The position numbers were made by a program, and so were the translations under genes. A stretch of 6,226 nucleotides of DNA from CAZJYC01 sp964550165 (GTDB lineage: Bacteria > Acidobacteriota > Aminicenantia > Aminicenantales > Aminicenantaceae), in NCBI GenBank assembly GCA_964550165.1, contig CAZJYC010000108.1, forward strand, positions 1 to 6,226. The letters are read 5' to 3'. The notes under the pieces were generated by a model. The model did not search any database, had not been told where the DNA came from, and worked only from the letters and a program-made list of their open reading frames with translations. The stretch's first letter is position 1. Every line of letters begins with the position of its first letter. Below, piece by piece: positions 1 to 6,131 of this stretch.

Positions 1-976
1 GGAGCGACTGGACACGCCGAAATCCCAGCGTATTCACAGCATAAACAGGGCTGTTGGAATTGGTTAATTCTTTGCCCATATCTTCGTATTTTTCGCGTAA
101 GACTTGATCGGGTGCAAACAGCAAACTGCTCTGGATTCCGCCTGAGAAAAGAATGATGTTTTTGTATCCGGGGATATAGCGCAGGGAAATGGCAAGCGCT
201 TTTAAATCTTCAATGAAATTATTGGTTCTGGCCACAGCATCATTCGGATCGCCGCTTTGAGATGTAAAAAGTTGAGTGATCTGACTCTCTGGCGGGAGTT
301 TTTGTCTAACTTCTGCTGTTCCACTCTCGCCACCCTTGTCTAAGTGAACCTTTGCTTCAGATTCGGCTCTTGCTCTTTCTTGGGACAGGCTGAGCTCGCC
401 TGTTCTTGGACGTATTCCAGGAATCCCCTTTATTTTTTCCACAGACTCTCGGGCCTTTTTATGGTCGGATGTTAAATACTCATGAACAACTATTCCGTGC
501 AAAACGGAATAGGAAAAAATCCCGACCTCATCGCTCGGCTGGAGCTGGGTGTCGATAAAGTGCAAAGCGGCTTTCTTGGATCTGATAACTCCTGCGGCGT
601 CATTTCTGTCGTTATCCAGAAGGAGAATGAATTTCCGGTTCATCCTTGAGGAAGGGATCTCTGCTTTAGGGAGTTTGGTCTCCAGGATTTCTTCTTCGAC
701 TTTTTTTTCTGGTATGGCGACGAGATGTTTTTCAAAATCGGTGATTGTCTGCAGCTTGCCGTTATCATAGAGGATAAAGTCATCTTTGGTTAAATCCAGA
801 ATGGGGTTTCCCTTTTTATCCATCGCATAGACCTGGATGAGCTTCAGGGTGACAGTCACCTCATGCTGCAGGGCTTCTTGGGTCTTTTGGGCCTGTTCTG
901 ATTCAGAGCTCTGGACAGGAGTGAACGGATTGGAAGAGAACATAAGGACCAAAATGATAAAAAATATTTTTCTCAT
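1..976 (-). CDS. Secreted VWFA-related domain protein (TIGR03436-like), 3' end beyond window
   Basis: The gene starts at 976 and stays open for 325 codons to the left edge, so the C-terminus is missing. The start is fixed by a GAGGAGG Shine-Dalgarno site six bases before the ATG. Residues 1-22 look like a Sec signal peptide: a basic RK start, then the hydrophobic IFFIILVLMF. No lipobox cysteine follows, so the product is probably secreted or periplasmic. Residues 40-83 match the family's N-terminal motif: DKKGNPILDLTKDDF, then LYDNGKLQ and FE. A von Willebrand A-like fold follows, with strand FILLLDNDRND (116-126), DEVGIFSYS (149-157), YKNIILFSGG (271-280) and VYAVNTLG (311-318). The MIDAS position reads DNDRN instead of DxSxS, so metal-dependent binding is doubtful. 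Residues about 184-245 form a charged, probably flexible insertion. The family is widespread in Acidobacteriota, but its biochemical role is not established. It is separated from the ABC operon by about 505 bases. Confidence 0.88.
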   Translation of the reverse strand, partial: MRKIFFIILVLMFSSNPFTPVQSSESEQAQKTQEALQHEVTVTLKLIQVYAMDKKGNPILDLTKDDFILYDNGKLQTITDFEKHLVAIPEKKVEEEILETKLPKAEIPSSRMNRKFILLLDNDRNDAAGVIRSKKAALHFIDTQLQPSDEVGIFSYSVLHGIVVHEYLTSDHKKARESVEKIKGIPGIRPRTGELSLSQERARAESEAKVHLDKGGESGTAEVRQKLPPESQITQLFTSQSGDPNDAVARTNNFIEDLKALAISLRYIPGYKNIILFSGGIQSSLLFAPDQVLREKYEDMGKELTNSNSPVYAVNTLGFRRVQSL

Positions 977-1082
977 CTTTAGCCTCCTCGGATTATAAAA
1001 GACTATTCCTCTCGCTTTTGTATTTTTATAAGGAAAAGGTTTTGTTAACGTATTTTTATCCGCTTAAAATTTTTGACTTCTG

Positions 1083-1097
1083 TTTCTACTGTAGAAA
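1083..1097. repeat. Short perfect palindrome upstream of the VWFA-related gene
   Basis: TTTCTAC and GTAGAAA form perfect 7-bp arms around a single T. The palindrome lies about 107 bases upstream of the start codon at 976. Its size and symmetry would fit a binding site for a dimeric regulator, but there is only one copy and no regulator gene in view, so this role is a guess. Confidence 0.4.
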
Positions 1098-1107
1098 ATT
1101 TAAATTT
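1096..1107. repeat. AT-only perfect palindrome AAATTTAAATTT
   Basis: A 12-bp perfect palindrome made only of A and T overlaps the end of the preceding palindrome by two bases. Together they form a symmetric AT-rich block at 1083-1107, about 120 bases upstream of the VWFA-related start. It could be an UP-element-like or regulator-binding stretch, or chance in AT-rich spacer DNA. Confidence 0.3.
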
Positions 1108-1210
1108 GTCGCAAATGATTGAGACGCCATGCCGCTGCTGTCTTTTTGCTGTCCTTAACTTCAGCATGCCGAATACGGTAGCCTAATATATTCCCGCTGA
1201 ATAGCGCATG

Positions 1211-1414
1211 TCAACTGTGGCAAGCATCTTTTTTTCCGTGAAGGCCTATGATGATAAAAGCCAACTCTCACGGTGCCGGTTTCCATCCCTCCTCGCCAAA
1301 GAGCCTTCCACCAACCACCATGGGCTCCGGAGGGGCGGAAACCAGCGCCTCCATTCCTCACTCTATCAAATCTCTTTTCATATCATGGGAAAAAAGATGC
1401 TTCATCAACAGTGA
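1211..1414. repeat. Long nested imperfect inverted repeat (MITE-like palindromic element)
   Basis: The two halves of this stretch are complementary in nested order. The outermost clear arms are TCAACTGT (1211-1218) against ACAGTGA (1408-1414). Next come AAGCATCTTTTTTTCC with GTGA (1222-1241) against TCATGGGAAAAAAGATGCTT (1383-1402). Innermost is a 21-bp GC-rich stem (1272-1292 with 1329-1349). Small indels and unpaired stretches separate the arms, as in an aged palindrome. Weaker complementarity (AT-rich ATAT plus AGCG/CGCT) may extend the element to about 1184-1460. There is no transposase and no clear target-site duplication. Most likely it is a non-autonomous mobile or dispersed repeat, or a structured RNA. 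Having only one copy in view prevents a decision. Confidence 0.6.
1272..1349. repeat. Central 21-bp GC-rich stem with 36-base loop
   Basis: Arms 1272-1292 and 1329-1349 pair over 21 positions: 17 Watson-Crick pairs, two G-T wobbles and two A-C mismatches. The core is GGTTTCC against GGAAACC and CCCTCC against GGAGGG. The loop holds a further 5-bp stem, GAGCC (1301-1305) with GGCTC (1323-1327). All four departures from perfect pairing are transitions, the pattern expected from an old perfect palindrome decaying. No T-run follows on either strand, so it is not a classical terminator. Confidence 0.6.
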
Positions 1415-1481
1415 GCTTGCCACGACGCTTTGCTGGCAGAAGCAGGGTGGATATTTTAATTGATCTGGTATTTTTTTAAGG

Positions 1482-2852
1482 TTATTTCTTGTCTTTTTCT
1501 TTCTTTTCCTGCTGTTTCATCCAATCTTTGATCTCTTTGGGGAATTCCTCGAGGAAGGATGAATCGACCCGGAAAAGATAGTCGAACCTGGCGTTTTTCA
1601 CCACGACTTTTTTTGCCTCTTTATCTTCGGTGCCGATGAGAATCGTCGTCTCTTTGACTTTATCTTCTTTTTCCTTGACCCAGATTTTGACTTCTGCCTG
1701 GGGGTTGTCCAGTCCGTAGTTTCTGAGATTCGACGGATGGTCGATGAATTCTTTGGCTTCCAAGCTTTCGATCTTGCGGATGAATGTTTGAATCTTGTCT
1801 TTATCCGCTGCATCTTTTACCGGGGACTCAAAATGCCATTTGCCCTCCTTGTCTTCGGCCAGTGTCCAATCGACTTCTCCCTTTTTGATATGGAGCCGGT
1901 TGACTTCCCAGCTGTAGAAGCTGGCAACATCTTTTTCTCTTAATTCCTCAGCCTTTTTTTCCAGGTCAGAGAGAAGGAAATCTTCTGCAGTCACAATTTT
2001 TGAGGAGAGGGAGGTGGTGGCGTAAAGTTTTTCGTCCTGCTTATGAAGGAAGAATGTCACGGCCTGATTGGCCGCGGGCATAGACAGAGAAATCTCGTAT
2101 TCAGGGCTGTCAAGGCCGTACTTTTTTATCTCCGGCTCTTTCTTTTCCTCGGACACAAACTCCTTGGCTTTGAGGTTTGAAAGGGAAGAGATGATGCCGT
2201 CGATTTTGCTCGTTTCAGCCAGGGCTTCGACTGGTTTTTTGAAGAACCATTCCTCGCCCTCCTTGACAGCCTGCCATCGGATGTCTTTTGCCTGAATGTC
2301 TATCGCTTTCACCTGGTCTGTCTCGAACTTAAAGATATCCTTCTGGCGGAAATCGAAAAGGCTTTTCTCCATAAGGCCTTTGAGATGGCTGGGAATGAGC
2401 ACGACCCTTGTCTCATCGTCTCTTTTGGCAAAAAACGTGTTATCCAGAGGGTTTTCCATTCCGACCATAATCTTGACCGGCTTATCCATTCCCTTGTACC
2501 AGAGAGTAATCTCATTCCACGGAATCTGGTATTTTTCAAGGTTTTCGGGCTGCTCTTCCACCGTCCTTTCTATCCTGAGCTCTGAAAAATCCTCAGCCAG
2601 ACGGTCAACTTCGTATTTATCAGCCCGGACCTGGATGGGTTCGGTGATCAGCCAATCTCCTTTCTCATCCTTTTGGAAAGTGAGAGTTTCTCCCTCTTTT
2701 TTAAAGGATATCTTCTGGATGTCGGCAGAAGGCAGGGAGACCAATTTCCCGCCTTCTTCTGTCTTGCCTTTATTTCTGGATTCAAAGAAAAGGACAAAAG
2801 CCAGCAAAATTAAAAATACAGCAAGGATGATGAGGGTTGTCCTGAATTTCAT
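1482..2852 (-). CDS. Membrane-anchored protein with three DUF4340-type repeats
   Basis: 456 residues. A single N-terminal membrane segment (about 6-23) is followed by a long hydrophilic part, so the protein is probably anchored in the inner membrane and faces the periplasm. The soluble part divides into three similar units at about 45-173, 181-309 and 317-444. Each has a W-x-x-x-x-P element (W67-P72, W202-P207, W339-P344) and, about 40 residues later, a YGLD-type motif (degenerate YQI at 108-110, YGLDSP at 245-250, YGLDNP at 379-384). The last residues are a lysine- and glutamate-rich tail. This is the DUF4340 (PF14238) pattern, whose function is unknown. The start overlaps the gldG stop as ATGA and is preceded by AAGGAG nine bases upstream. 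As last gene of the ABC operon it is probably a periplasmic partner of the GldG-like protein. Confidence 0.9.
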   Translation of the reverse strand: MKFRTTLIILAVFLILLAFVLFFESRNKGKTEEGGKLVSLPSADIQKISFKKEGETLTFQKDEKGDWLITEPIQVRADKYEVDRLAEDFSELRIERTVEEQPENLEKYQIPWNEITLWYKGMDKPVKIMVGMENPLDNTFFAKRDDETRVVLIPSHLKGLMEKSLFDFRQKDIFKFETDQVKAIDIQAKDIRWQAVKEGEEWFFKKPVEALAETSKIDGIISSLSNLKAKEFVSEEKKEPEIKKYGLDSPEYEISLSMPAANQAVTFFLHKQDEKLYATTSLSSKIVTAEDFLLSDLEKKAEELREKDVASFYSWEVNRLHIKKGEVDWTLAEDKEGKWHFESPVKDAADKDKIQTFIRKIESLEAKEFIDHPSNLRNYGLDNPQAEVKIWVKEKEDKVKETTILIGTEDKEAKKVVVKNARFDYLFRVDSSFLEEFPKEIKDWMKQQEKKEKDKK

Positions 2853-4438
2853 AGCGACCTTCTCCTTATCCAGACCGAGATTCCGATGACGAGAACGATG
2901 AGAGGCAGGATAATCAAAGAGACGAAGAAGAGCATCCTGCCTTGAGTTGAAGTCATATGGATTGTCCGCGGCGAGGAGGTCTTGGGCTGGATGGAAATGA
3001 GGTCCGCCTCCTCGGTCAGCCAGTTATTCGTATTCAGAAAAAGGTTTCCGTTGGCCGAGAGATGGTAATAGCGGTTGGAAGCAAAGTCAGAATCCCCGAA
3101 CACGGCCAAGCGACCCTCCTTTTTTGGCGAACTTTCTTCTTTTTTCTCCTCAGCTTTGGCTTCTTCTGCCTCCTCTTCGGCCTTTTCCTCCTTCTCTTCT
3201 TTTTTTGGCTCGACGGTAACGACTGCCGCAACAGTAACGGGTCCAGCAACGTCTTTATCTTTCTCAAATTTCACTTCTCTTTGCTCAAGCTGCCTCTCTG
3301 ACCAGGAATTAGGGCTTGTCTTGGCCAGGATTTTGACCGAAATCCCGTCCGGTTTTTTTTCAGCCTCATTCACCGAACGGGCATAGGGGAAAAAGGTCGC
3401 ATAACGGAAGTTTTTGGTGATGTCATGGGATTCATACTCGGTCACAACTGGCATGAAGTAATCGCCGCCCAGGAGCCGGGAAACAGTGTCCACGACGAGG
3501 TCGTTTTCGAGTTGAACACCGTATTCTGCCAGGAAGTCTTTGAGGCCGGGAGCAGTCTCCGGGTCGACCATGAAAAACACTCTTCCTCCATTGCTGATGT
3601 AATTGCGGATGGTTTCCAGCTCGTTGGGGAGGAGGTCTTTTTCAGGGCCAGGAATGACGAGAAGCGAGCAGTCTCCAGGAAAATTGTCCGAAAGAGCAAG
3701 AGTCAGCTTTTTGACCTCATAGCCGAGTTTCTCCAATTCCTGCTTGGCTGTGGAATAGCCCCCTTCCTCGCTGTCTTCGATGCTCGCTTCACCGTGCCCC
3801 TCGAGAAAGTAGATTGTCTTTTTCTTCTCGCGCGTCACTTTAACCATGGCGTTAGTCACGTCTTCTTCACTGGCCGACGTGATCCGGCTTTCTTTGTCTC
3901 CGCATTCAAAAATGGTGGTGCCATCTTCGGCGATGTCGTACCTTTTCACCAGGCCGGGATTTTTATCGGGGTCGATGAATTCGTACTTAATTTTTTTGGA
4001 ATGGTAGTTGTAGATCTTCAACAGGTTTTCCATTTTGTCGCGATTGAACGTCCCTTCGCGGAAGAAAGCTTTGATGTTCACCTCGGATTTCAGGCTTTTC
4101 GCGACCTGGATGGATTGGGCTGAGAGGCTGTGGAGCTTCGCCTGGGTGAAGTCAAACCGGTGGTGGTGCCTGGCAAAGAAATAATTAACGAGAACGACAA
4201 TCGCCAGAACAAGGACAACGACAACAACCATGTTGCTGGAGTAGATGAAGGATTTCCGCTTGAAGCCCTGCTTGAGAGACGGGAGATTGAGGACAACATA
4301 GGCGGTAAGAGCGGCTATTCCGATTACTCCTAAGAGGAGGGCGATTATTTTTTTGTAGGGCCAGATTCTCAGGGAGACAAGAGCCAGAAAGATCAAGGCT
4401 AAAGCGATATAATTCAGGTATTGCTTGATTTTTTCCAT
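2849..4438 (-). CDS. gldG: GldG-like auxiliary component of ABC transporter (ABC_transp_aux / GIFT domain)
   Basis: 529 residues from the ATG at 4438. An upstream in-frame GTG at 4450 would add four residues, but it would overlap the permease gene and its GGAGGT is the ribosome binding site for the ATG, so I prefer 4438. Membrane segments lie at about 8-25, 31-51, 70-88 and 503-523. The large soluble part between the third and fourth should face the periplasm. Family landmarks are FDFT..KLHSLS (95-106), FIDPDKNP (154-161), LEGHGE (212-217), a glutamine-amidotransferase-like IPGPEKDLLP region, and GDSDFASN shortly after residue 441. This is PF09822 / COG3225, related to the GIFT domain of IFT52. 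A 31-residue linker of almost only E, K and A (411-441) interrupts the last part of the domain. GldG is required for Flavobacterium gliding; here its role is unassigned. Its stop overlaps the next start as ATGA. Confidence 0.92.
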   Translation of the reverse strand: MEKIKQYLNYIALALIFLALVSLRIWPYKKIIALLLGVIGIAALTAYVVLNLPSLKQGFKRKSFIYSSNMVVVVVLVLAIVVLVNYFFARHHHRFDFTQAKLHSLSAQSIQVAKSLKSEVNIKAFFREGTFNRDKMENLLKIYNYHSKKIKYEFIDPDKNPGLVKRYDIAEDGTTIFECGDKESRITSASEEDVTNAMVKVTREKKKTIYFLEGHGEASIEDSEEGGYSTAKQELEKLGYEVKKLTLALSDNFPGDCSLLVIPGPEKDLLPNELETIRNYISNGGRVFFMVDPETAPGLKDFLAEYGVQLENDLVVDTVSRLLGGDYFMPVVTEYESHDITKNFRYATFFPYARSVNEAEKKPDGISVKILAKTSPNSWSERQLEQREVKFEKDKDVAGPVTVAAVVTVEPKKEEKEEKAEEEAEEAKAEEKKEESSPKKEGRLAVFGDSDFASNRYYHLSANGNLFLNTNNWLTEEADLISIQPKTSSPRTIHMTSTQGRMLFFVSLIILPLIVLVIGISVWIRRRSL

Positions 4439-4440
4439 TT

Positions 4441-5208
4441 TTACCTCCACCGTCTGGATTGGATGACAGAATGGGTTAGAAAGAGGCAGAAGAAGATAAA
4501 ACTCAGGTAATAGACGATATCGGTTGTGTCCAGAATTCCCTGTGTCATTTCGTCAAAATGCTGCAAAAAGGATAAATAATTGAGGACATCTCTCCACATG
4601 CCACCCGCCGAGTAGGAAGCCCAGTTGATGATCCAGAAGAGAAGGAGGGCTCCAAAAGTCAGGATGGCGGCAACAATCTGATTTTCGGTCAGGGAGGAGA
4701 AGAAGATTCCTGCAGCCATGAAGGCTGCTCCCATCAGAAAAAGGCCTAAGTATCCGTTCAAGAGCGGAGCAGGCTCTGGATTTCCGTAGATAAAGGTGAA
4801 AAGCACGAGGATTCCGGTCAGAACGAGCATGGCCACAAGAACCAGGAGAGAGGCAAAGTATTTCCCGAGGATAATCTGGTTCACAGAAATCGGGCTGGTG
4901 TAAAGCAGCTCATCGGTTTGCCTTTTTTTCTCCTCTGAAAAAAGACGCATGGTGAGCAGAGGAATCATCAGGAGGAGGATGATGCTGATGTTGTTAAACA
5001 GAGGAGAAAAGACCATCTGGTTGATGTTGAGCTGTTGATAGTAATAAGGATTTTGGGCCATCTGGAGTGACTGAGAATTGAACCACCAGATGATGTTGTA
5101 GAAAAAGAATCCGACAAGAACCAAAAAAACGGTGAGGACCACATAGGCAATAGGAGAGGTGAAGTAAGCTTTAATCTCTTTCTTGCATATCGCCCAGATA
5201 TTTTTCAT
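4441..5208 (-). CDS. GldF-like ABC-2 family permease
   Basis: 255 residues with about six membrane segments, near 20-40, 70-87, 117-140, 152-171, 177-195 and 231-249. The N-terminus (KKEIKAYFTSPIAYVV) and the stretch EEKKRQTDELLYTSPIS (92-108) after the second segment are typical of ABC-2 permeases of the GldF/NosY type. The latter is probably the cytoplasmic coupling segment that touches the ATPase. A polar loop with clustered tyrosines (about 44-68) lies between segments one and two and probably faces the periplasm. Length fits the family (about 240-260). The ATG overlaps the ATPase stop as ATGA and has AGGAGG nine bases upstream. The protein probably dimerises and pairs with two copies of the ATPase encoded just before it. 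Substrate unknown. Confidence 0.92.
   Translation of the reverse strand: MKNIWAICKKEIKAYFTSPIAYVVLTVFLVLVGFFFYNIIWWFNSQSLQMAQNPYYYQQLNINQMVFSPLFNNISIILLLMIPLLTMRLFSEEKKRQTDELLYTSPISVNQIILGKYFASLLVLVAMLVLTGILVLFTFIYGNPEPAPLLNGYLGLFLMGAAFMAAGIFFSSLTENQIVAAILTFGALLLFWIINWASYSAGGMWRDVLNYLSFLQHFDEMTQGILDTTDIVYYLSFIFFCLFLTHSVIQSRRWR
4443..4449 (-). promoter_or_regulatory. Ribosome binding site of gldG inside the permease stop region
   Basis: The minus strand reads TGGAGGT, made from the last sense codons of the permease gene (TGG AGG) plus the first base of its TAA stop. It sits five bases before the ATG at 4438. It decides the gldG start: the GTG at 4450 would place this site inside its own reading frame and has no comparable site before it. 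Confidence 0.7.
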
Positions 5209-6131
5209 TGTTTGACACCTCCTGAGATAACCTTGAGGTAGAGGTCTTCAATGTTCATGGACAGGGGCCTCATCTCGATAAGGCCCAGATTTTTCTCGAC
5301 GATGAGTTTGACGATGGCATCGCGCAGGTCTTTTCCCTTGCTCCACTCGACCTTAAATTCATCGTTTTCGCGGCTGACTCTATCCACTCCCTGGATCTTG
5401 CGCAATTCCGAGAAAGAGCTTTCGCCTCCCTTTTTGAGCTTCATGACCACACCTTCCCTCTCTCTGAAAGAGGCAGTCAAAGTCTCAAGCAAGCCAGAGG
5501 CCATGAGCAGGCCGTCGTTGATGATCACCACACCATCGCAGACCTGGGTCGCCTCGGCCAGAATATGGGTTGAAATGAGAATGGTCCGTTTTCCCTTGAG
5601 CGACTTGATGAGCTGCCGGATCTCTATGATCTGGGCCGGGTCAAGGCCGATCGTCGGCTCGTCAAGGATAAGGACCTGCGGGTCATGGAGAAGGGCTTGA
5701 GCGACGCCCACCCGCTGCTTGAATCCGCGGGAGATGTTTTTGATGAGCCGGCTCCTGACAGGCTCAAGTCCGCTCGTTTCAATGCTTTTCTCCACAGCTT
5801 CTTTTCTTTGAGGGGCAGGGACCTGCTTAATCTCCGAGACAAAATTTAAGAATGAATGGACGGTCATTTCTGGATAGAGAGGGAGAGTTTCAGGAAGATA
5901 GCCGGTGATTTTCTTGACTTCGTTCGGCTGCTCAAAGACATCGTAACCCGCAACTGAGGCTTTCCCTTCTGTGGCAGGCAGATAGCCAGTCAGGATTCTC
6001 ATCGTGGTTGTCTTGCCCGCAGCGTTTGGTCCGAGAAGCCCCCAGATCTTGCCTTTTTCAACTTTAAAGCTTAAATCATTGACGGCAACAAGGTCACCGT
6101 ACTTTTTGGTGAGATGTTCGACCTCAATCAT
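5205..6131 (-). CDS. ABC transporter ATP-binding protein, GldA/NatA type
   Basis: 308 residues with a complete nucleotide-binding domain. The Walker A motif is GPNAAGKTT (34-42), with alanine in place of the usual glycine at 37. The Q-loop reads YLPE (78-81), with glutamate at the usual glutamine position. The signature is ISRGFKQR (133-140) instead of LSGGQ, Walker B is VLILDE (153-158), the D-loop GLDP (162-165), and the switch histidine is H189. These variants are common in ATPases that serve ABC-2 exporters and do not suggest inactivity. Residues about 215-308 form a C-terminal extension of the kind seen in NatA/GldA relatives. Hydrolysis should power the GldF-like permease encoded next. 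The ATG is preceded by AAAGGAG seven bases upstream. It is the first gene of the operon within this window. Confidence 0.94.
   Translation of the reverse strand: MIEVEHLTKKYGDLVAVNDLSFKVEKGKIWGLLGPNAAGKTTTMRILTGYLPATEGKASVAGYDVFEQPNEVKKITGYLPETLPLYPEMTVHSFLNFVSEIKQVPAPQRKEAVEKSIETSGLEPVRSRLIKNISRGFKQRVGVAQALLHDPQVLILDEPTIGLDPAQIIEIRQLIKSLKGKRTILISTHILAEATQVCDGVVIINDGLLMASGLLETLTASFREREGVVMKLKKGGESSFSELRKIQGVDRVSRENDEFKVEWSKGKDLRDAIVKLIVEKNLGLIEMRPLSMNIEDLYLKVISGGVKQ

Larger units (their letters stand above)
977..1481. other. Intergenic region with palindromic element, no credible gene
   Basis: This gap lies between the DUF4340 gene stop and the start of the VWFA-related gene. Several short open frames of 66-71 codons exist on both strands between 1161 and 1479. 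They overlap one another, lack good ribosome binding sites and fall inside an inverted repeat, so I do not call them genes. The region should hold the promoter of the VWFA-related gene and the end of the ABC operon transcript. I see neither a well-spaced -35/-10 pair nor a standard hairpin-plus-T-run terminator. The structures that can be supported are listed separately. Confidence 0.7.

Noticed and set aside
991..996. TATAAT on the minus strand as a -10 box of the VWFA-related gene.
   Set aside because: It lies 15 bases before the start codon, so a transcript starting from it would lack the ribosome binding site, and no -35 element stands at the right distance.
1083..1097. Resemblance of TTTCTACTGTAGAAA to the stem of Cas12a-type CRISPR repeats (TCTAC...GTAGA).
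   Set aside because: There is only one copy, the loop is a single base instead of four or five, and there are no spacers or cas genes. It is a plain palindrome.
1390..1406. Possible terminator of the ABC operon on the minus strand: GATG-AAG-CATC followed by six T.
   Set aside because: The stem has only four pairs and is AT-rich in part, about 76 bases past the stop. The T-run is better explained as part of the inverted-repeat arm.
1161..1479. Short open frames of 66-71 codons on both strands in the intergenic gap.
   Set aside because: They overlap each other inside the inverted repeat, lack good ribosome binding sites, and their products show no domain or credible composition.
2957..3386. 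Plus-strand frames giving phenylalanine/leucine- or serine-rich products that look membrane-like.
   Set aside because: They are the reverse complement of the E/K-rich linker of the GldG-like protein. The hydrophobic look comes from the pyrimidine-rich complement.
3425..4123. A 232-codon plus-strand open frame.
   Set aside because: It lies wholly inside the well-supported GldG-like gene on the opposite strand and has no family features. The same applies to the 197-codon frame at 2296-2889 opposite the DUF4340 gene.
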